Source of the DNA: GCA-2748575 sp965222725
GTDB lineage: Bacteria > Pseudomonadota > Gammaproteobacteria > Pseudomonadales > Ketobacteraceae
Assembly: GCA_965222725.1 (NCBI GenBank)
Contig: OZ244969.1
Location: 1,736,001 to 1,800,000, forward strand
Length of the DNA: 64,000 nt
Reading direction: 5' to 3'
Part shown: in pieces, positions 27,131 to 37,400 of the stretch
Layout of the letters: every line of letters begins with the position of its first letter
How positions within the stretch are numbered: the first letter of the stretch is position 1
The notes under the pieces: generated by a model
Told to the model about the DNA's origin: nothing
The model's database searches: none
Seen by the model: the letters and a program-made list of their open reading frames with translations, nothing else
Position numbers and translations under genes: made by a program

Positions 27131-27916
27131 ATGAAAGTTAAAGCACTTGCGGCCGCAGTTGCTCTTACTGCTGTAGCTGGTACAGCTCAAGCAGGCTGGG
27201 ATGATGGTAAAACAAACGATACTTTTCTGGGGGACGGTGAGTTCATGCTGTTGGCCTGGGACGAAGTGCAGAACGTATCTGTAATCCAGGATCTGGGCGG
27301 CAGCTATGTTGACTTCTTCAATAACAATTTCAGCACTGGTGCTGAAGTTTCCTATCAGTTGGATTCGCTGTTTGACAGCACATTCGCCACGTCCAACGCG
27401 GCCAACATCCGTTACTCTGTTATCGCTCGTAACGATGGTATCGAAGGCGTAGACGGTTACAACGAGCCTGCCTCAGCCATCAACGGTCTGATGGTTACCA
27501 GTAACGCGGCTGCACCGACTGTAGATCGCAGCTTTGTTTACGGCAACATGATGAACAAAATCGACGGTCCTCTGGTAAATGCAATCGCTGATAACAGCGA
27601 TACTGCTATCAACAACGCCTACTACGGTGATACTTCTGTTGGTCCTTACGCCGGTTCTAACGACGTGTATGGTCGCAACATCGGTCAATCCGTAACTTTT
27701 GACACCAGTGCCGCTTCTACTGACTCTCTGTACTTCTGGGCGCTGATGAGCCAGGCAGCTGGCGGTGAAGATCTGCAAGCTGGCGGTATCTGGACTCTTA
27801 ATCTGGAAGCCGGTGAACTGAAATACGCTGCTGTACCTGTGCCTGCTGCCGTTTGGTTGTTTGCCTCCGGTCTGGCTGGTCTGGGCGCTATCGCTCGCCG
27901 CAAAAAGAACGCTTAA
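27131..27916 (+). CDS. Secreted PEP-CTERM-type protein of unknown function
   Basis: 261 residues. The signal peptide (about 1-20, ending TAQA) is followed by an acidic, Asn/Gly/Ser-rich domain that I do not recognise. The C-terminus is a classic exosortase sorting signal: VPVPAAVWLF, a hydrophobic helix, then the basic cluster ARRKK. In such proteins the tail is cut by an exosortase and the protein is released to, or attached at, the surface with exopolysaccharide. No cysteine is present. I chose ATG at 27131 because it starts the signal peptide and has GAGAGG upstream; an earlier ATG at 27104 is less likely. A second PEP-CTERM protein and the EPS genes occur 21 kb downstream. Confidence 0.85.
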   Translation: MKVKALAAAVALTAVAGTAQAGWDDGKTNDTFLGDGEFMLLAWDEVQNVSVIQDLGGSYVDFFNNNFSTGAEVSYQLDSLFDSTFATSNAANIRYSVIARNDGIEGVDGYNEPASAINGLMVTSNAAAPTVDRSFVYGNMMNKIDGPLVNAIADNSDTAINNAYYGDTSVGPYAGSNDVYGRNIGQSVTFDTSAASTDSLYFWALMSQAAGGEDLQAGGIWTLNLEAGELKYAAVPVPAAVWLFASGLAGLGAIARRKKNA

Positions 27917-27948
27917 TTATTCAATCAGTAACACAATAGGAGTTTTAC

Positions 27949-29517
27949 ATGAAACTTAACAAACTCAGCGCTGTGGTAGCTGCTGCAGCTGCCCTGTCTG
28001 CTGGATCAGCTTTTGCTGGCCTGACCATCAATGACCCGGTTGATCTGGAAATCAAAATCTCCGGTGCTTCCGCTTCTGACAAAGCCTTCTTCGACGTATT
28101 CAGCTCGCTGTGTACTCCCGGATCTCTGACAGTGTTCACCGATCGTTGCTCCAACGAAAGCGGTGTAACTCCTGCCGAGTTGGCTGACTGTAGTGGTGCT
28201 GCTGGTGGCCCTGCTCTGCCGGGTAAATCATATGCCGGTTATTTCTGTACTATGGATAACGCTTCTGCCGGTATTTCAGAGCCCAAGAATGTTCTGGTTC
28301 GCAAGCGCTCCAGTGGTGGTTCTTTCTGGGGTACTGTACCTGTAGCAACTGCTGACGATACTGTGGCTCAAATGGTCATCGACGGCTCCAACTGTCAGCT
28401 GGCCGCTACTGACACTTATAAGTGTGATAAAAACGTTACTGAAACCACCACTTCCGATGCTGGTATTTCCGATGAAGAGCCGGAACTGTTTACTTCAGTA
28501 AACGTTGCAACCGGTAGCTCCCCCATGACCCCCGCCCTGCGTGGTCAGCTGGACGTGCTGCCTATTGCTGCGCTGACTTTCGGTATTCCTGTCACTAACG
28601 CCCTGTACGCCGCTCTGCAAGAAGCTCAAGGCCTGAATGCTGACCTGGATAACGATGGTACGCCTGAAGGTAACAGCGAAAACGCTTCTGCAGCCGACAT
28701 CATTGCCAACATGCCTTCTCTGAGCAAAGAGCAGGTTGCTGCCCTGATGAAAGGTTCTATCCCTGAGTGGAGCAACGTTCAGTACGGCGGTACTCCGCTG
28801 ACTACTCTGGCTTCAACTGGTCCTTCTGATTCCCGTGTTGCCATCTGCCGTCGTGTGAATGGTTCCGGTACTCAGGCTCAGCTGAATGCTAACTTCCTCA
28901 ACGTACCTTGTACTTCTGCTGCTGACCTGCCTGCGGTTGATAACACTCTTTGTACTACCGATAAAGGTCAGAACTCTGGTGTTCTGCCTTTCTGTACTGC
29001 TGGCTATGACGTGCTGACTGCTGTGCCTGCCGGTGCTGCGGTTGTTCACGAAAACAGTGGCTCCGGTGACGTAACCGAGTGTCTGGATCAGCTGCAAGAC
29101 GCTAACCGCTGGGCTATCGGTGTTCAGTCTCTGGAAAAAGATTCCAGCAAGTGGAGCTTCATCAAAATCAATGGTGTTGAGCCGACTCTGGAGCAGGTTG
29201 CCAAGGGTAACTACTTTGACTGGGCTGCCACCACTATCCAGTGGCGTAACACCACTGTTGCAGGCGTTGCGCCTCCGGCAGGTGATATGCTGACTATCCT
29301 GAACGCCATCCGCGACGAAGCTGGTCAGGCTGCTGTTCTGGATACACTGAATGACAATGTGGATCAGGGCTTTGGTCCTACCGGTTATCTGGGTCTGGGT
29401 ACTGCCGCCGGCGCTACTCTGAGCCCCTTCAACCCGGACGTTCCTGTCATGCAGTACACCCGTGACGGTAAAACCTGTAACGTTCAACGCGCCATCGGTG
29501 TTGTTGACTTTAACTAA
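27949..29517 (+). CDS. Secreted PstS-like substrate-binding-fold protein, cysteine-rich
   Basis: 522 residues with an excellent AGGAG site 6 bases before the ATG and a signal peptide ending SAFA. The mature protein opens with DLEIKISGASASDKAFFD and later has SLSKEQVAALMKGSIPEWSN and AICRRVNGSGTQAQ. These resemble the segments of periplasmic phosphate-binding (PstS-type) proteins that line the anion site, so a type 2 periplasmic-binding-protein fold is inferred. It is longer than PstS (about 320-350 aa), and it has 12 cysteines in the mature part, an even number that suggests disulfides outside the cytoplasm. No ABC permease genes are adjacent. It probably shares a transcript with the PEP-CTERM gene 32 bases upstream. 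The ligand is unknown. Confidence 0.7.
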   Translation: MKLNKLSAVVAAAAALSAGSAFAGLTINDPVDLEIKISGASASDKAFFDVFSSLCTPGSLTVFTDRCSNESGVTPAELADCSGAAGGPALPGKSYAGYFCTMDNASAGISEPKNVLVRKRSSGGSFWGTVPVATADDTVAQMVIDGSNCQLAATDTYKCDKNVTETTTSDAGISDEEPELFTSVNVATGSSPMTPALRGQLDVLPIAALTFGIPVTNALYAALQEAQGLNADLDNDGTPEGNSENASAADIIANMPSLSKEQVAALMKGSIPEWSNVQYGGTPLTTLASTGPSDSRVAICRRVNGSGTQAQLNANFLNVPCTSAADLPAVDNTLCTTDKGQNSGVLPFCTAGYDVLTAVPAGAAVVHENSGSGDVTECLDQLQDANRWAIGVQSLEKDSSKWSFIKINGVEPTLEQVAKGNYFDWAATTIQWRNTTVAGVAPPAGDMLTILNAIRDEAGQAAVLDTLNDNVDQGFGPTGYLGLGTAAGATLSPFNPDVPVMQYTRDGKTCNVQRAIGVVDFN

Positions 29518-29548
29518 TCATCCCTTGATTGGTTAAGTACTGTCACAG

Positions 29549-29576
29549 GCCGGCCTCTTTTCAGAGGCCGGCTTTT
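29549..29576 (+). terminator. Rho-independent terminator after the PstS-like gene
   Basis: A 10-bp perfect GC-rich stem (29549-29558 with 29563-29572), a 4-base loop and TTTT. It ends the two-gene PEP-CTERM/PstS-like unit and separates it from the two-partner secretion genes. Confidence 0.85.
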
Positions 29577-29608
29577 CATTGAAACGACATATCATTGAAA
29601 CGACATAT
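29577..29608. repeat. Perfect tandem direct repeat, 2 x 16 bp
   Basis: The 16-base unit CATTGAAACGACATAT occurs at 29577-29592 and again at 29593-29608 with no spacer. It lies directly after the terminator and about 110 bases before the FhaC-like gene. It may be a duplicated regulator site or a slippage product. Confidence 0.85.
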
Positions 29609-29718
29609 CACTGTCACAGAATCCATTCATTCCTGTCATTAAAAACCGGTAGGCTTCGCGGTTCCCGGTTAAGCCGGATACTGTAAGACCATATAATTTC
29701 TTGGGGTTTAAAGAAGTA

Positions 29719-31368
29719 ATGTTCAACACTTCGCCTTTATTAATAAGGGGGTTGATTGCTCTCCTGCTGTCGTCTGTTTTTGTGCTGCTTAATCAGGCAT
29801 GGGCCGATGATGCCGCAGAGGATCAGCCGCAGGAACGCAAAGGGCCGTTTTTTGATATCTGGGAATATCGTGTCAAAGGTAACAGCCTGCTGGATCCGCG
29901 GGATATTGAACTGGCGCTGACACCTCATCTGGGCCCCGGCAAAAATATTGATGACATCTATGACGCCGCCGATTTTTTAAAAGAAGTCTATCGCGGTCAG
30001 GGTTATCCCAGTATTGATGTGGTGGTGCCTCCTCAGGATATCGTGAAGGGTGTGGTGTACTTTGAGGTGGTGGAAGGCCGGGTGTCCCGGTTGCGGGTTT
30101 CAGGCTCACGCTATTTTTCTCTGCGGGAGATCAAAGAAGAAATCAAATCCGTTAAAAAAGGTGAACCCGTTCATGTGCCCAGTTTTCAGGAAGATATCAA
30201 TAACCTGAACCGAAAAACCCCGAATCTGAGAGTGACGCCAGTGTTCAAGCAGGGGCGCGAGCCGGGCACCATTGAAATTGATCTTCGCGTAAGGGACGAG
30301 TTCCCCATCAACAGCAGTGTTGAACTGAATAATCACGCCACCAAAAACACCACCGAAACCCGCCTGAGTGCCAGTATTGGTTACGATAACCTGTGGCTGG
30401 AAAACCACAGCTGGTCGTTGCAGGTTCAAACCAGCCCCCAGGATACCGATGAAGTCAGAGTGCTGGCCACTACCTATATTTTCCCTGGTTTTGATAAAGC
30501 CTCCAAAGTGGCCTTGTACGCTGTTAAATCGGATTCGGAAATATCCGCCGTGGGCGATGCCGTTGTGATTGGTAACGGCGAAATCTATGGGTTCCGTTAT
30601 GTTGCGCCACTGAATTCCACCCGGCGCTACCTGCATTTCATCTCAGCGGGCATTGATTATAAAGACTTTGGTGAAACCATTACGGTGCTGGGTAGTGACA
30701 GTGCCGAGTTTAACCGGCCGCTTTCCTATGGATCCTTTACCGGTTTATACAATGCTTCCATTTTGAACGAAACAAGCAGCACCAAACTCGGGTTTGGAGT
30801 GACTTTTGGTATACGGAACTTCCCGGATTCCTCCGAACAGGCAGAGTTTAACGGCAAGCGTTTTCAGGCCAAGTCCAACTTCATACACCTGCAGGCCAAG
30901 ATAAACCGCCAGGACCGCTTCGAAAGTGACTGGCGTATCAACAGCAGAGCCAAGATTCAACTGGCGGATTCACCGCTAATCAGTAATGAGCAATTCAGCG
31001 CCGGCGGGAATCAGTCGGTACGCGGTTATTATGAGTCCCAGCAACTGGGTGACGACGGTATTACCGCATCTCTGGAACTGGAGACTCCCTCGTATGCCAG
31101 TTGGCTGTCCGCCAGTGTGAATCAGTGGCGTTTTCGCAGCTTTGTCGATGGTGCCTATATGGTGATTCAGGATGAAATCAAATTCAGTGGTGCGACAAGA
31201 GGCTTTGATGATCGGGAATATTCCATTGCCAGCTGGGGCCTGGGCACCACTTTACAGGCTTATAAAAAGCTGCATTTCGTTATGGATATCGGTATGCCAT
31301 TGAAGGAAAACGGCGACGTGGATGAAGGGGATGTCAAAGTCCATGCCGCCATTAAATATGACTTCTGA
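29719..31368 (+). CDS. Two-partner secretion outer-membrane transporter (FhaC/ShlB/TpsB type)
   Basis: 549 residues, signal peptide ending about residue 27 (AWA). Two POTRA-like domains cover about residues 40-190 (EYRVKGNSLLDPRDIE and later VYFEVVEGRVSRLRVSG). A 16-stranded BamA-superfamily barrel follows. The L6 loop signature VRGY is present in GGNQSVRGYYESQQLGDDG, and the protein ends in phenylalanine, as outer-membrane barrels do. TpsB proteins pass one TpsA exoprotein through the outer membrane. The giant exoprotein 112 bases downstream is the obvious substrate. ATG 29719 is preferred over the TTG at 29701. Confidence 0.9.
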   Translation: MFNTSPLLIRGLIALLLSSVFVLLNQAWADDAAEDQPQERKGPFFDIWEYRVKGNSLLDPRDIELALTPHLGPGKNIDDIYDAADFLKEVYRGQGYPSIDVVVPPQDIVKGVVYFEVVEGRVSRLRVSGSRYFSLREIKEEIKSVKKGEPVHVPSFQEDINNLNRKTPNLRVTPVFKQGREPGTIEIDLRVRDEFPINSSVELNNHATKNTTETRLSASIGYDNLWLENHSWSLQVQTSPQDTDEVRVLATTYIFPGFDKASKVALYAVKSDSEISAVGDAVVIGNGEIYGFRYVAPLNSTRRYLHFISAGIDYKDFGETITVLGSDSAEFNRPLSYGSFTGLYNASILNETSSTKLGFGVTFGIRNFPDSSEQAEFNGKRFQAKSNFIHLQAKINRQDRFESDWRINSRAKIQLADSPLISNEQFSAGGNQSVRGYYESQQLGDDGITASLELETPSYASWLSASVNQWRFRSFVDGAYMVIQDEIKFSGATRGFDDREYSIASWGLGTTLQAYKKLHFVMDIGMPLKENGDVDEGDVKVHAAIKYDF

Positions 31369-31480
31369 TACCGGGCCCTGTCAGTATAAATCAGAGACCG
31401 GTTCATTAACCCTTAACATGAGAATGCCATCATCCATATGGGACAGTGTTTGTTTGACAGACAGGTTTAACGGCTGAGAA

Positions 31481-34400
31481 ATGATAAAGACAGGGATCAA
31501 TCGCTCCATTACCTATGTGCTGATAGCCACGCTGACATGGTCACCTCTGATCAGCGTTGCGGGCGTGCCTGTGCCCAGCAGTAATTTTGCCAGTGACGGT
31601 TCCACTTTAACCACAAGTGACAATGTCAATAATAATGGCATTGATATGGTGGTTGATCAGGCCAGTCATACCAGCGTTTATAACTGGGATTCCTTCAATA
31701 TTGGTGCTAACGACAGTGTCACCTACAACCAGCCTTCCAGCGATTCCAATGCGCTGAATTATATCCATCAACATAATGCTTCCCAGATTGATGGCAGCCT
31801 TACCGCCAACGGTAATATCTACCTGATAAACCAGAACGGCATCATGTTTGGTGATGGTGCATCAGTGAACGTAGGCTCACTGGTAGCCTCTTCCCTGAAT
31901 ATCGATGAAGACCTGCTGCAGGAAAACGGTTTTGTGACCTCAATGGAAGCCGGGCTGCCATTGTTTCAGGCGGCGGTAAAAATTGATGACAATGGTTACC
32001 CGGATAATCCCTCGCAGTGGACCTTGAAGGTTTCCGGCGATATCGAAGTGGCACAGGGAGCTGAGATCAACACCGCTTCCGGGGGGCGCGTAGTGCTGGC
32101 CGGCGCCAACGTGAATAATTATGGAAAGATTTCATCACCGGATGGCCAGGTGATTGTTGCCGCCACCGGCAAGCGCGAATTGAATATCGCTGAACTTTCC
32201 GATGAAGAGCTGGCAACCTGGACTGATGTGGCCCGGGATGAACTTACGCCTGAAACAATTCAGGCGATAGCGCAAAAAATGGCGCAGGAGCACCAGGTCT
32301 ATTTTGCCGCTTCCTCTGATCCGGATTTGCGTGGTCTGTTGGTGGAAATCAATGCTGCCGGCGATGCCAGCTTCACTAATGAAGGTGATATCGTCACTGA
32401 GCGTGGCAATATCTCCATACTCGCCATGGCCATCAATCAGCAGGGAACCTTGCGCGCTACCACCAGTGAAGATGTAAACGGCACCATACGCCTGCTGGCC
32501 CGCGAACAGGTACAGGCCACCAATATTTCCGGTAACACGAACGAAGATCCCTATTATCTGGGGGCCCTGAATGCCGATGAGGAATTGGAGCTGGACTTTA
32601 AATCCAATCAGTTTGCCTATATGGCCCCAACCAGAACCGGCAGCATTACATTGGGTGATGGTAGTGTAACGGAAGTGGTAGCAGATCAGGCCTCCGCTGG
32701 TGAAACCGCGCCCGATGCTCAGGAGCAACGTACATCCTTCGTGGAGATGATGGGCAAGGACATTACACTTGAATCCGGTTCTGAGGTGCGGGCCACCAGT
32801 GGCACGGTGGATATTGCTGCAGTGGAAAGGCCTGGGTTAAAGCGGACATTCTCTCAGGACCCGGAAGACGAGTCTGATCCGGGTACTATTGAGAGTGATG
32901 AGTTTACTGAGCAGGGCGCTAGCCTGGTTATAGAATCCGGTGCTGTCATTGATGTGTCCGGCAGTGATGCCACCGTACTGGATATGTCTCGCAATGTGCT
33001 GGAAATTGATTTGCAAAGCAACGAGTTGCGGGACTCCCCTTTGCAAAGGGACGGCGTATTGCGGGGTAAAACTGTATACGTGGATCTGCGTGGTGGTGAG
33101 GAAATTGCTATCGCTGATATCAGCGCAGCAGTGGAATTGATCGAGCGTCCTCTGAGTGAACGACTCAGTAAAGGGGGTAGTGTCAATATTATCTCTACCG
33201 GTAGTGTGGATTTTCAGGATGGCGCCACCATAGATGTTTCCGGTGGCACTATAGAGTACAGATCCGGCTTTGTGCGGGAGTCGCAACTGGTATCCAACGG
33301 GCAGCTGATTAATATCAGCGATGCAGACCCCTTGCGTAGCTATCAGGCTGTACTGAATGAAAACGAACGCTATAACGAAACCTGGGGTGTTATTGAGCGT
33401 TACGACAGTTTTCAGGTTGGTCAGCGCGGTGAATTTGTAGAAGGTTATCGCGAAGGTAAGTCAGCGGGCGCCGTTAATATCATTGCTGATCCAACCCTTT
33501 ACCAACACAACGGTACAATCCTGGCCGATGCCTATGTGGGCCCCTATCAGCGGGAGGGTGTGAACGACCTGCACGGGGGCACTTTAAGCCTGAACTTTGA
33601 ACTGGCTCAAAGTGGTATTGCCGATATTGCCATTGTAATGGAGAAAGAGTACCGCAAAATCCTGAGCGGTGAGTTGCAGCGGGAAGAGGGCACACTCTAT
33701 CTTTCGGATTCGCTGTTGGAGAACAGTGTTAACAGTGCCAGTATTCTTTCCAACGCAGGACTGACACTGGTGGAAGGCGCCAATCTGCAGCTGGATGGTG
33801 GTGGTGATCTGAAGCTGGGCTCTTTTAACAGACTGACCGTTGCGGGAGACATTACCAATCATGGTGGAAACGTTTCCCTGAAAGCGGATGAGGCTAACTC
33901 AGATGATGATTTGTTGTCTTCCATACTGGTGAGCGAAGGTGCAGTGATAGATACCAGCGGTCGCTGGGTCAATGATTTTCCATCAGTTGCCGAAGGCACA
34001 CCCGACGGGCAGATTCTGATAGATGGCGGCAAGATTTCCCTGAGCGCCAGCGGCAGTGTTAACACCGAGGCCGGCAGTTTACTCAAGGCGGACGGAGGCG
34101 CCCGACTGACAGCATCCGGCAGGATCCGGGCAGGTAAGGGTGGTGATATTGCATTAGCGGCGGGCAACTTTAACAAGAACGCCAGCGCCACGCTCACCGT
34201 CGATGGCGACATGCAAAGCTATGGCCTCAGGCAAGGGGGCACACTCAGCCTGACGGACAGGGAAATCAAGATAGCCGGCAGCGATCCCGGTGGTGACGTG
34301 ACCTACCTGGATGAAAACTTTTTTACCCGCGGCGGGTTCAGTGGTTATAGCCTGAATGCCGGAGAAGACGGCGTTCGGATCGGTGATCAGGGGGGAGACT

Positions 34401-37400
34401 TAACCGATATTCGTTTACTGGCCGAAAATTACCGTCTGCCCCATGTGAATGACAGCACCTCTCTGGGTGCCAGTTACCGGAACGTGGCTTCGGGTGCGTC
34501 CTTATCGGACCTGGCTGACATAGAGTTGCTGCATCCGGCCCTGCGGGATGGGGTGGGCCTGAAAATTGCCTCTTCGGATCAATTGGGTAGCGACAGCAGC
34601 ATTCTGCTGGCAGACAACGTTCGCCTGGTTGCAGATCCGGGTTCAGTGATTCAGTTCAGTTCAGAACAAAGCATTGATATTCATGGTGCCATTCTCAATC
34701 AGGGGGGCGAGGTTTCGCTTACGCTGGGTGCTACCGACAATCTGTATGAAGACGATCAGGCCATACGTTTGTTTGATGGCTCCCTGATCGACGTGTCTGC
34801 CGTGGCGGTTCAGGAACCGGCCTTTGGCAGCCAGTGGGATACTTACCGTTTTCATGATGCCGGCAGTGTCAATCTTACTGCTGTCCGTGGTTATGTGCTG
34901 GCAGAGTCGGGCGCGCAGGTGCTGGCTAATGGTCAAAGGGTGGATATTGAAAACCCGGCCGCTTATTTGGCGGGTACATCCAATAATATTGTGCCCGAAT
35001 CGGTGGCGTTGAGTGCCGGTGACATCCGCCTTCAGGCTGCAGAAGGCATTCTCTTTGAAGGTTCCTTGCAGGCAAGGGCTGCGGATGTGGCAGGTGAACG
35101 TGGAGGCTCTCTGGATATGGTGCTGTATTCCAATGAGCGTTTTGATGTTGAAGATGTGGTGGGGGCAACGGGCTTCAGTGAATACCCTCTCACGGTGGCG
35201 GTGGAAGATCGGGGTGATAATTTCACGCGAGTCGATACGGAAGTGATGACCACCAGCCAGATTTCCCATGTGCTTAACCAGAAGGCAGATACTGATAGCG
35301 GAACTGCCTATCTTGATGTGGGAATGCTGGCACAAGGTGGCTTTGATCGTTTGACATTGCGCGCCATTAACTCATCCGGTGTGGAGATTCCCAATCCCAC
35401 GGAAGTCGCATCCATCCGGTTTGATACTGATACGGCCCTTGCAGCTGAAGAAGCCATTATCCTTGATGCACCCAGTATTCTGTTAAATGGTCACAGCGCC
35501 AGTATTGAAACCAACTACCTGGCTCTGGGAACAACCACCAGCAAAGCAGAAGTAACCAGAGCCTATGGTACGCAGGTCGCCGGTGGTGGTGTTCTGAATG
35601 CTAGCGCAAACTATATTGACCTGTCCGGCTCACTGGAGTTTTCCGATGCCGAGGAACTGACAATCACCAGTCAGAATGATATCCGGTTGGTTGGCCGTTC
35701 TGACGAAGATCTTAAAGGTGTGTCGGGCGATGAAGGTAAAATCTCTGACAGGACCCTCCCCACAGGTTCGCTGACCGCTTTTGGTGATCTTGATCTTAAT
35801 GCCAGCCAGATAGTGCCTTTGTCTGCCACCAGCTATTCCATTACTTTACAGGGTGCAGAATCCACCCTGACAACCTCGTCTACCTCAGCCGCAGCCCCCG
35901 TTCTGTCTGCCCTGGGCAGTATTACGATCAATGCCGCCAATGTGGATCATCGGGGCGTGATCAAGGCACCTTTCGGTCAGATCAATATTCACAGTGAAGA
36001 TTCTTTAAACCTGCATCCGGGCAGTATTCTGAGTGTATCGGGGGAAAATCAGATTGTTCCCTTTGGCCGGGTGGAGGCTGATGGTGCCTGGTTATATGAC
36101 AAGGTCGAGAATGAACCCTTGATTGTCGACCAGTCCGTATTACTGAATAAAGGAATCACTCTGGAGGGTGCTGCTGTTAATCATCAGAAGGGTGCCACTG
36201 TTGACATTTCCGGCGGTGGTGACTTGATGGGCTACCAATGGACCAAGGGATTGGGTGGCTCGCAGGATGTACTCAGTAACGGTTTCAGTGAGAATCAGTT
36301 TGCGGTGCTCCCGGATTACGGTAATGGTAATTCAGGTTTATATGGTGCTTACGATCAGCTGATTGGCGCAGGTACGAATATACAGCCAGGTACCACCGTT
36401 TATCTGGATGGTGGCAATGGTCTGGCTGCCGGTGAGTACGCCGTATTACCAGCCCGTTATGCGCTATTACCGGGAGCCTATCTGGTGACTGTCAATGGTG
36501 CGTCAGGCGATACTCTTCAGGGAATCAGCCGAACTCGGGTCGATGGTGCCCCCATTGTTGCCGGGCGCTTTGGCTTTGCCAATGGCGGCCATGATTCCCG
36601 CTGGACGCCTTTTGTAATAGAGCCCGGTTCCGTCGCTTTTCAGCGCAGTGATTATGGACTGCATTACGCCAGTGAATACTACGCTGCGGATGAGTTTTCC
36701 GGTATATCCCTGCCTCAGGATGCCGGCCGTCTGTCATTGCAAGCATATGATAGCTTGTCCCTCGCTGGTGCAGTCTTGGCAGAGTATGGGAATAATGGCA
36801 AAGGCGGTGCCATTGATATCAGTGCAACGGATCTGACCGTGGTCAGTGAACTGGATGGCAGCGCCAGCGGTATTCAGTTGCTGGATGACGATCTGAACGC
36901 CCTGAATGTGGACAGTATTCTTCTTGGGGGCGTGCGCACCAACACAGACAGCGGTGTGTCCATAGCTGTGGGTGCCGATACGGTTACCTTTGCTGAAGAT
37001 ACCAGCCTGATATTACCGGAACTGCTGGCAACGGCGAAACAACAGCTGTATGTCAATGACAATGCCTCCATCGAAGCGGCCAGTGGTAGCCCGGGGGCGG
37101 GCGGCCATGCAAGTATTCAGGGCGGCGGCGCCTTTCTGCAGGTGTCGGATGGGGGCTTGTTAAATGTTGCCCGTACCACCGGTGCTCCCGGTCAGGGTAA
37201 TCTGACCATTGCGGAAAATGCCCGGTTAAATTCCAGCGGTAGTCTGGTTGTGGAGGGCAGTGGTTCGGTGCGCGTATTGGGTGAGCTTTCCACCAGCGGT
37301 GCGGCCGGCTTTATTGCAGACACGCTGGCGCTGGGAAGTAGTGATGGTGCCGCGCCGCCGGATGGCGGAATGCAGTTGTCGCGGGATCAGCTCGCCGATG

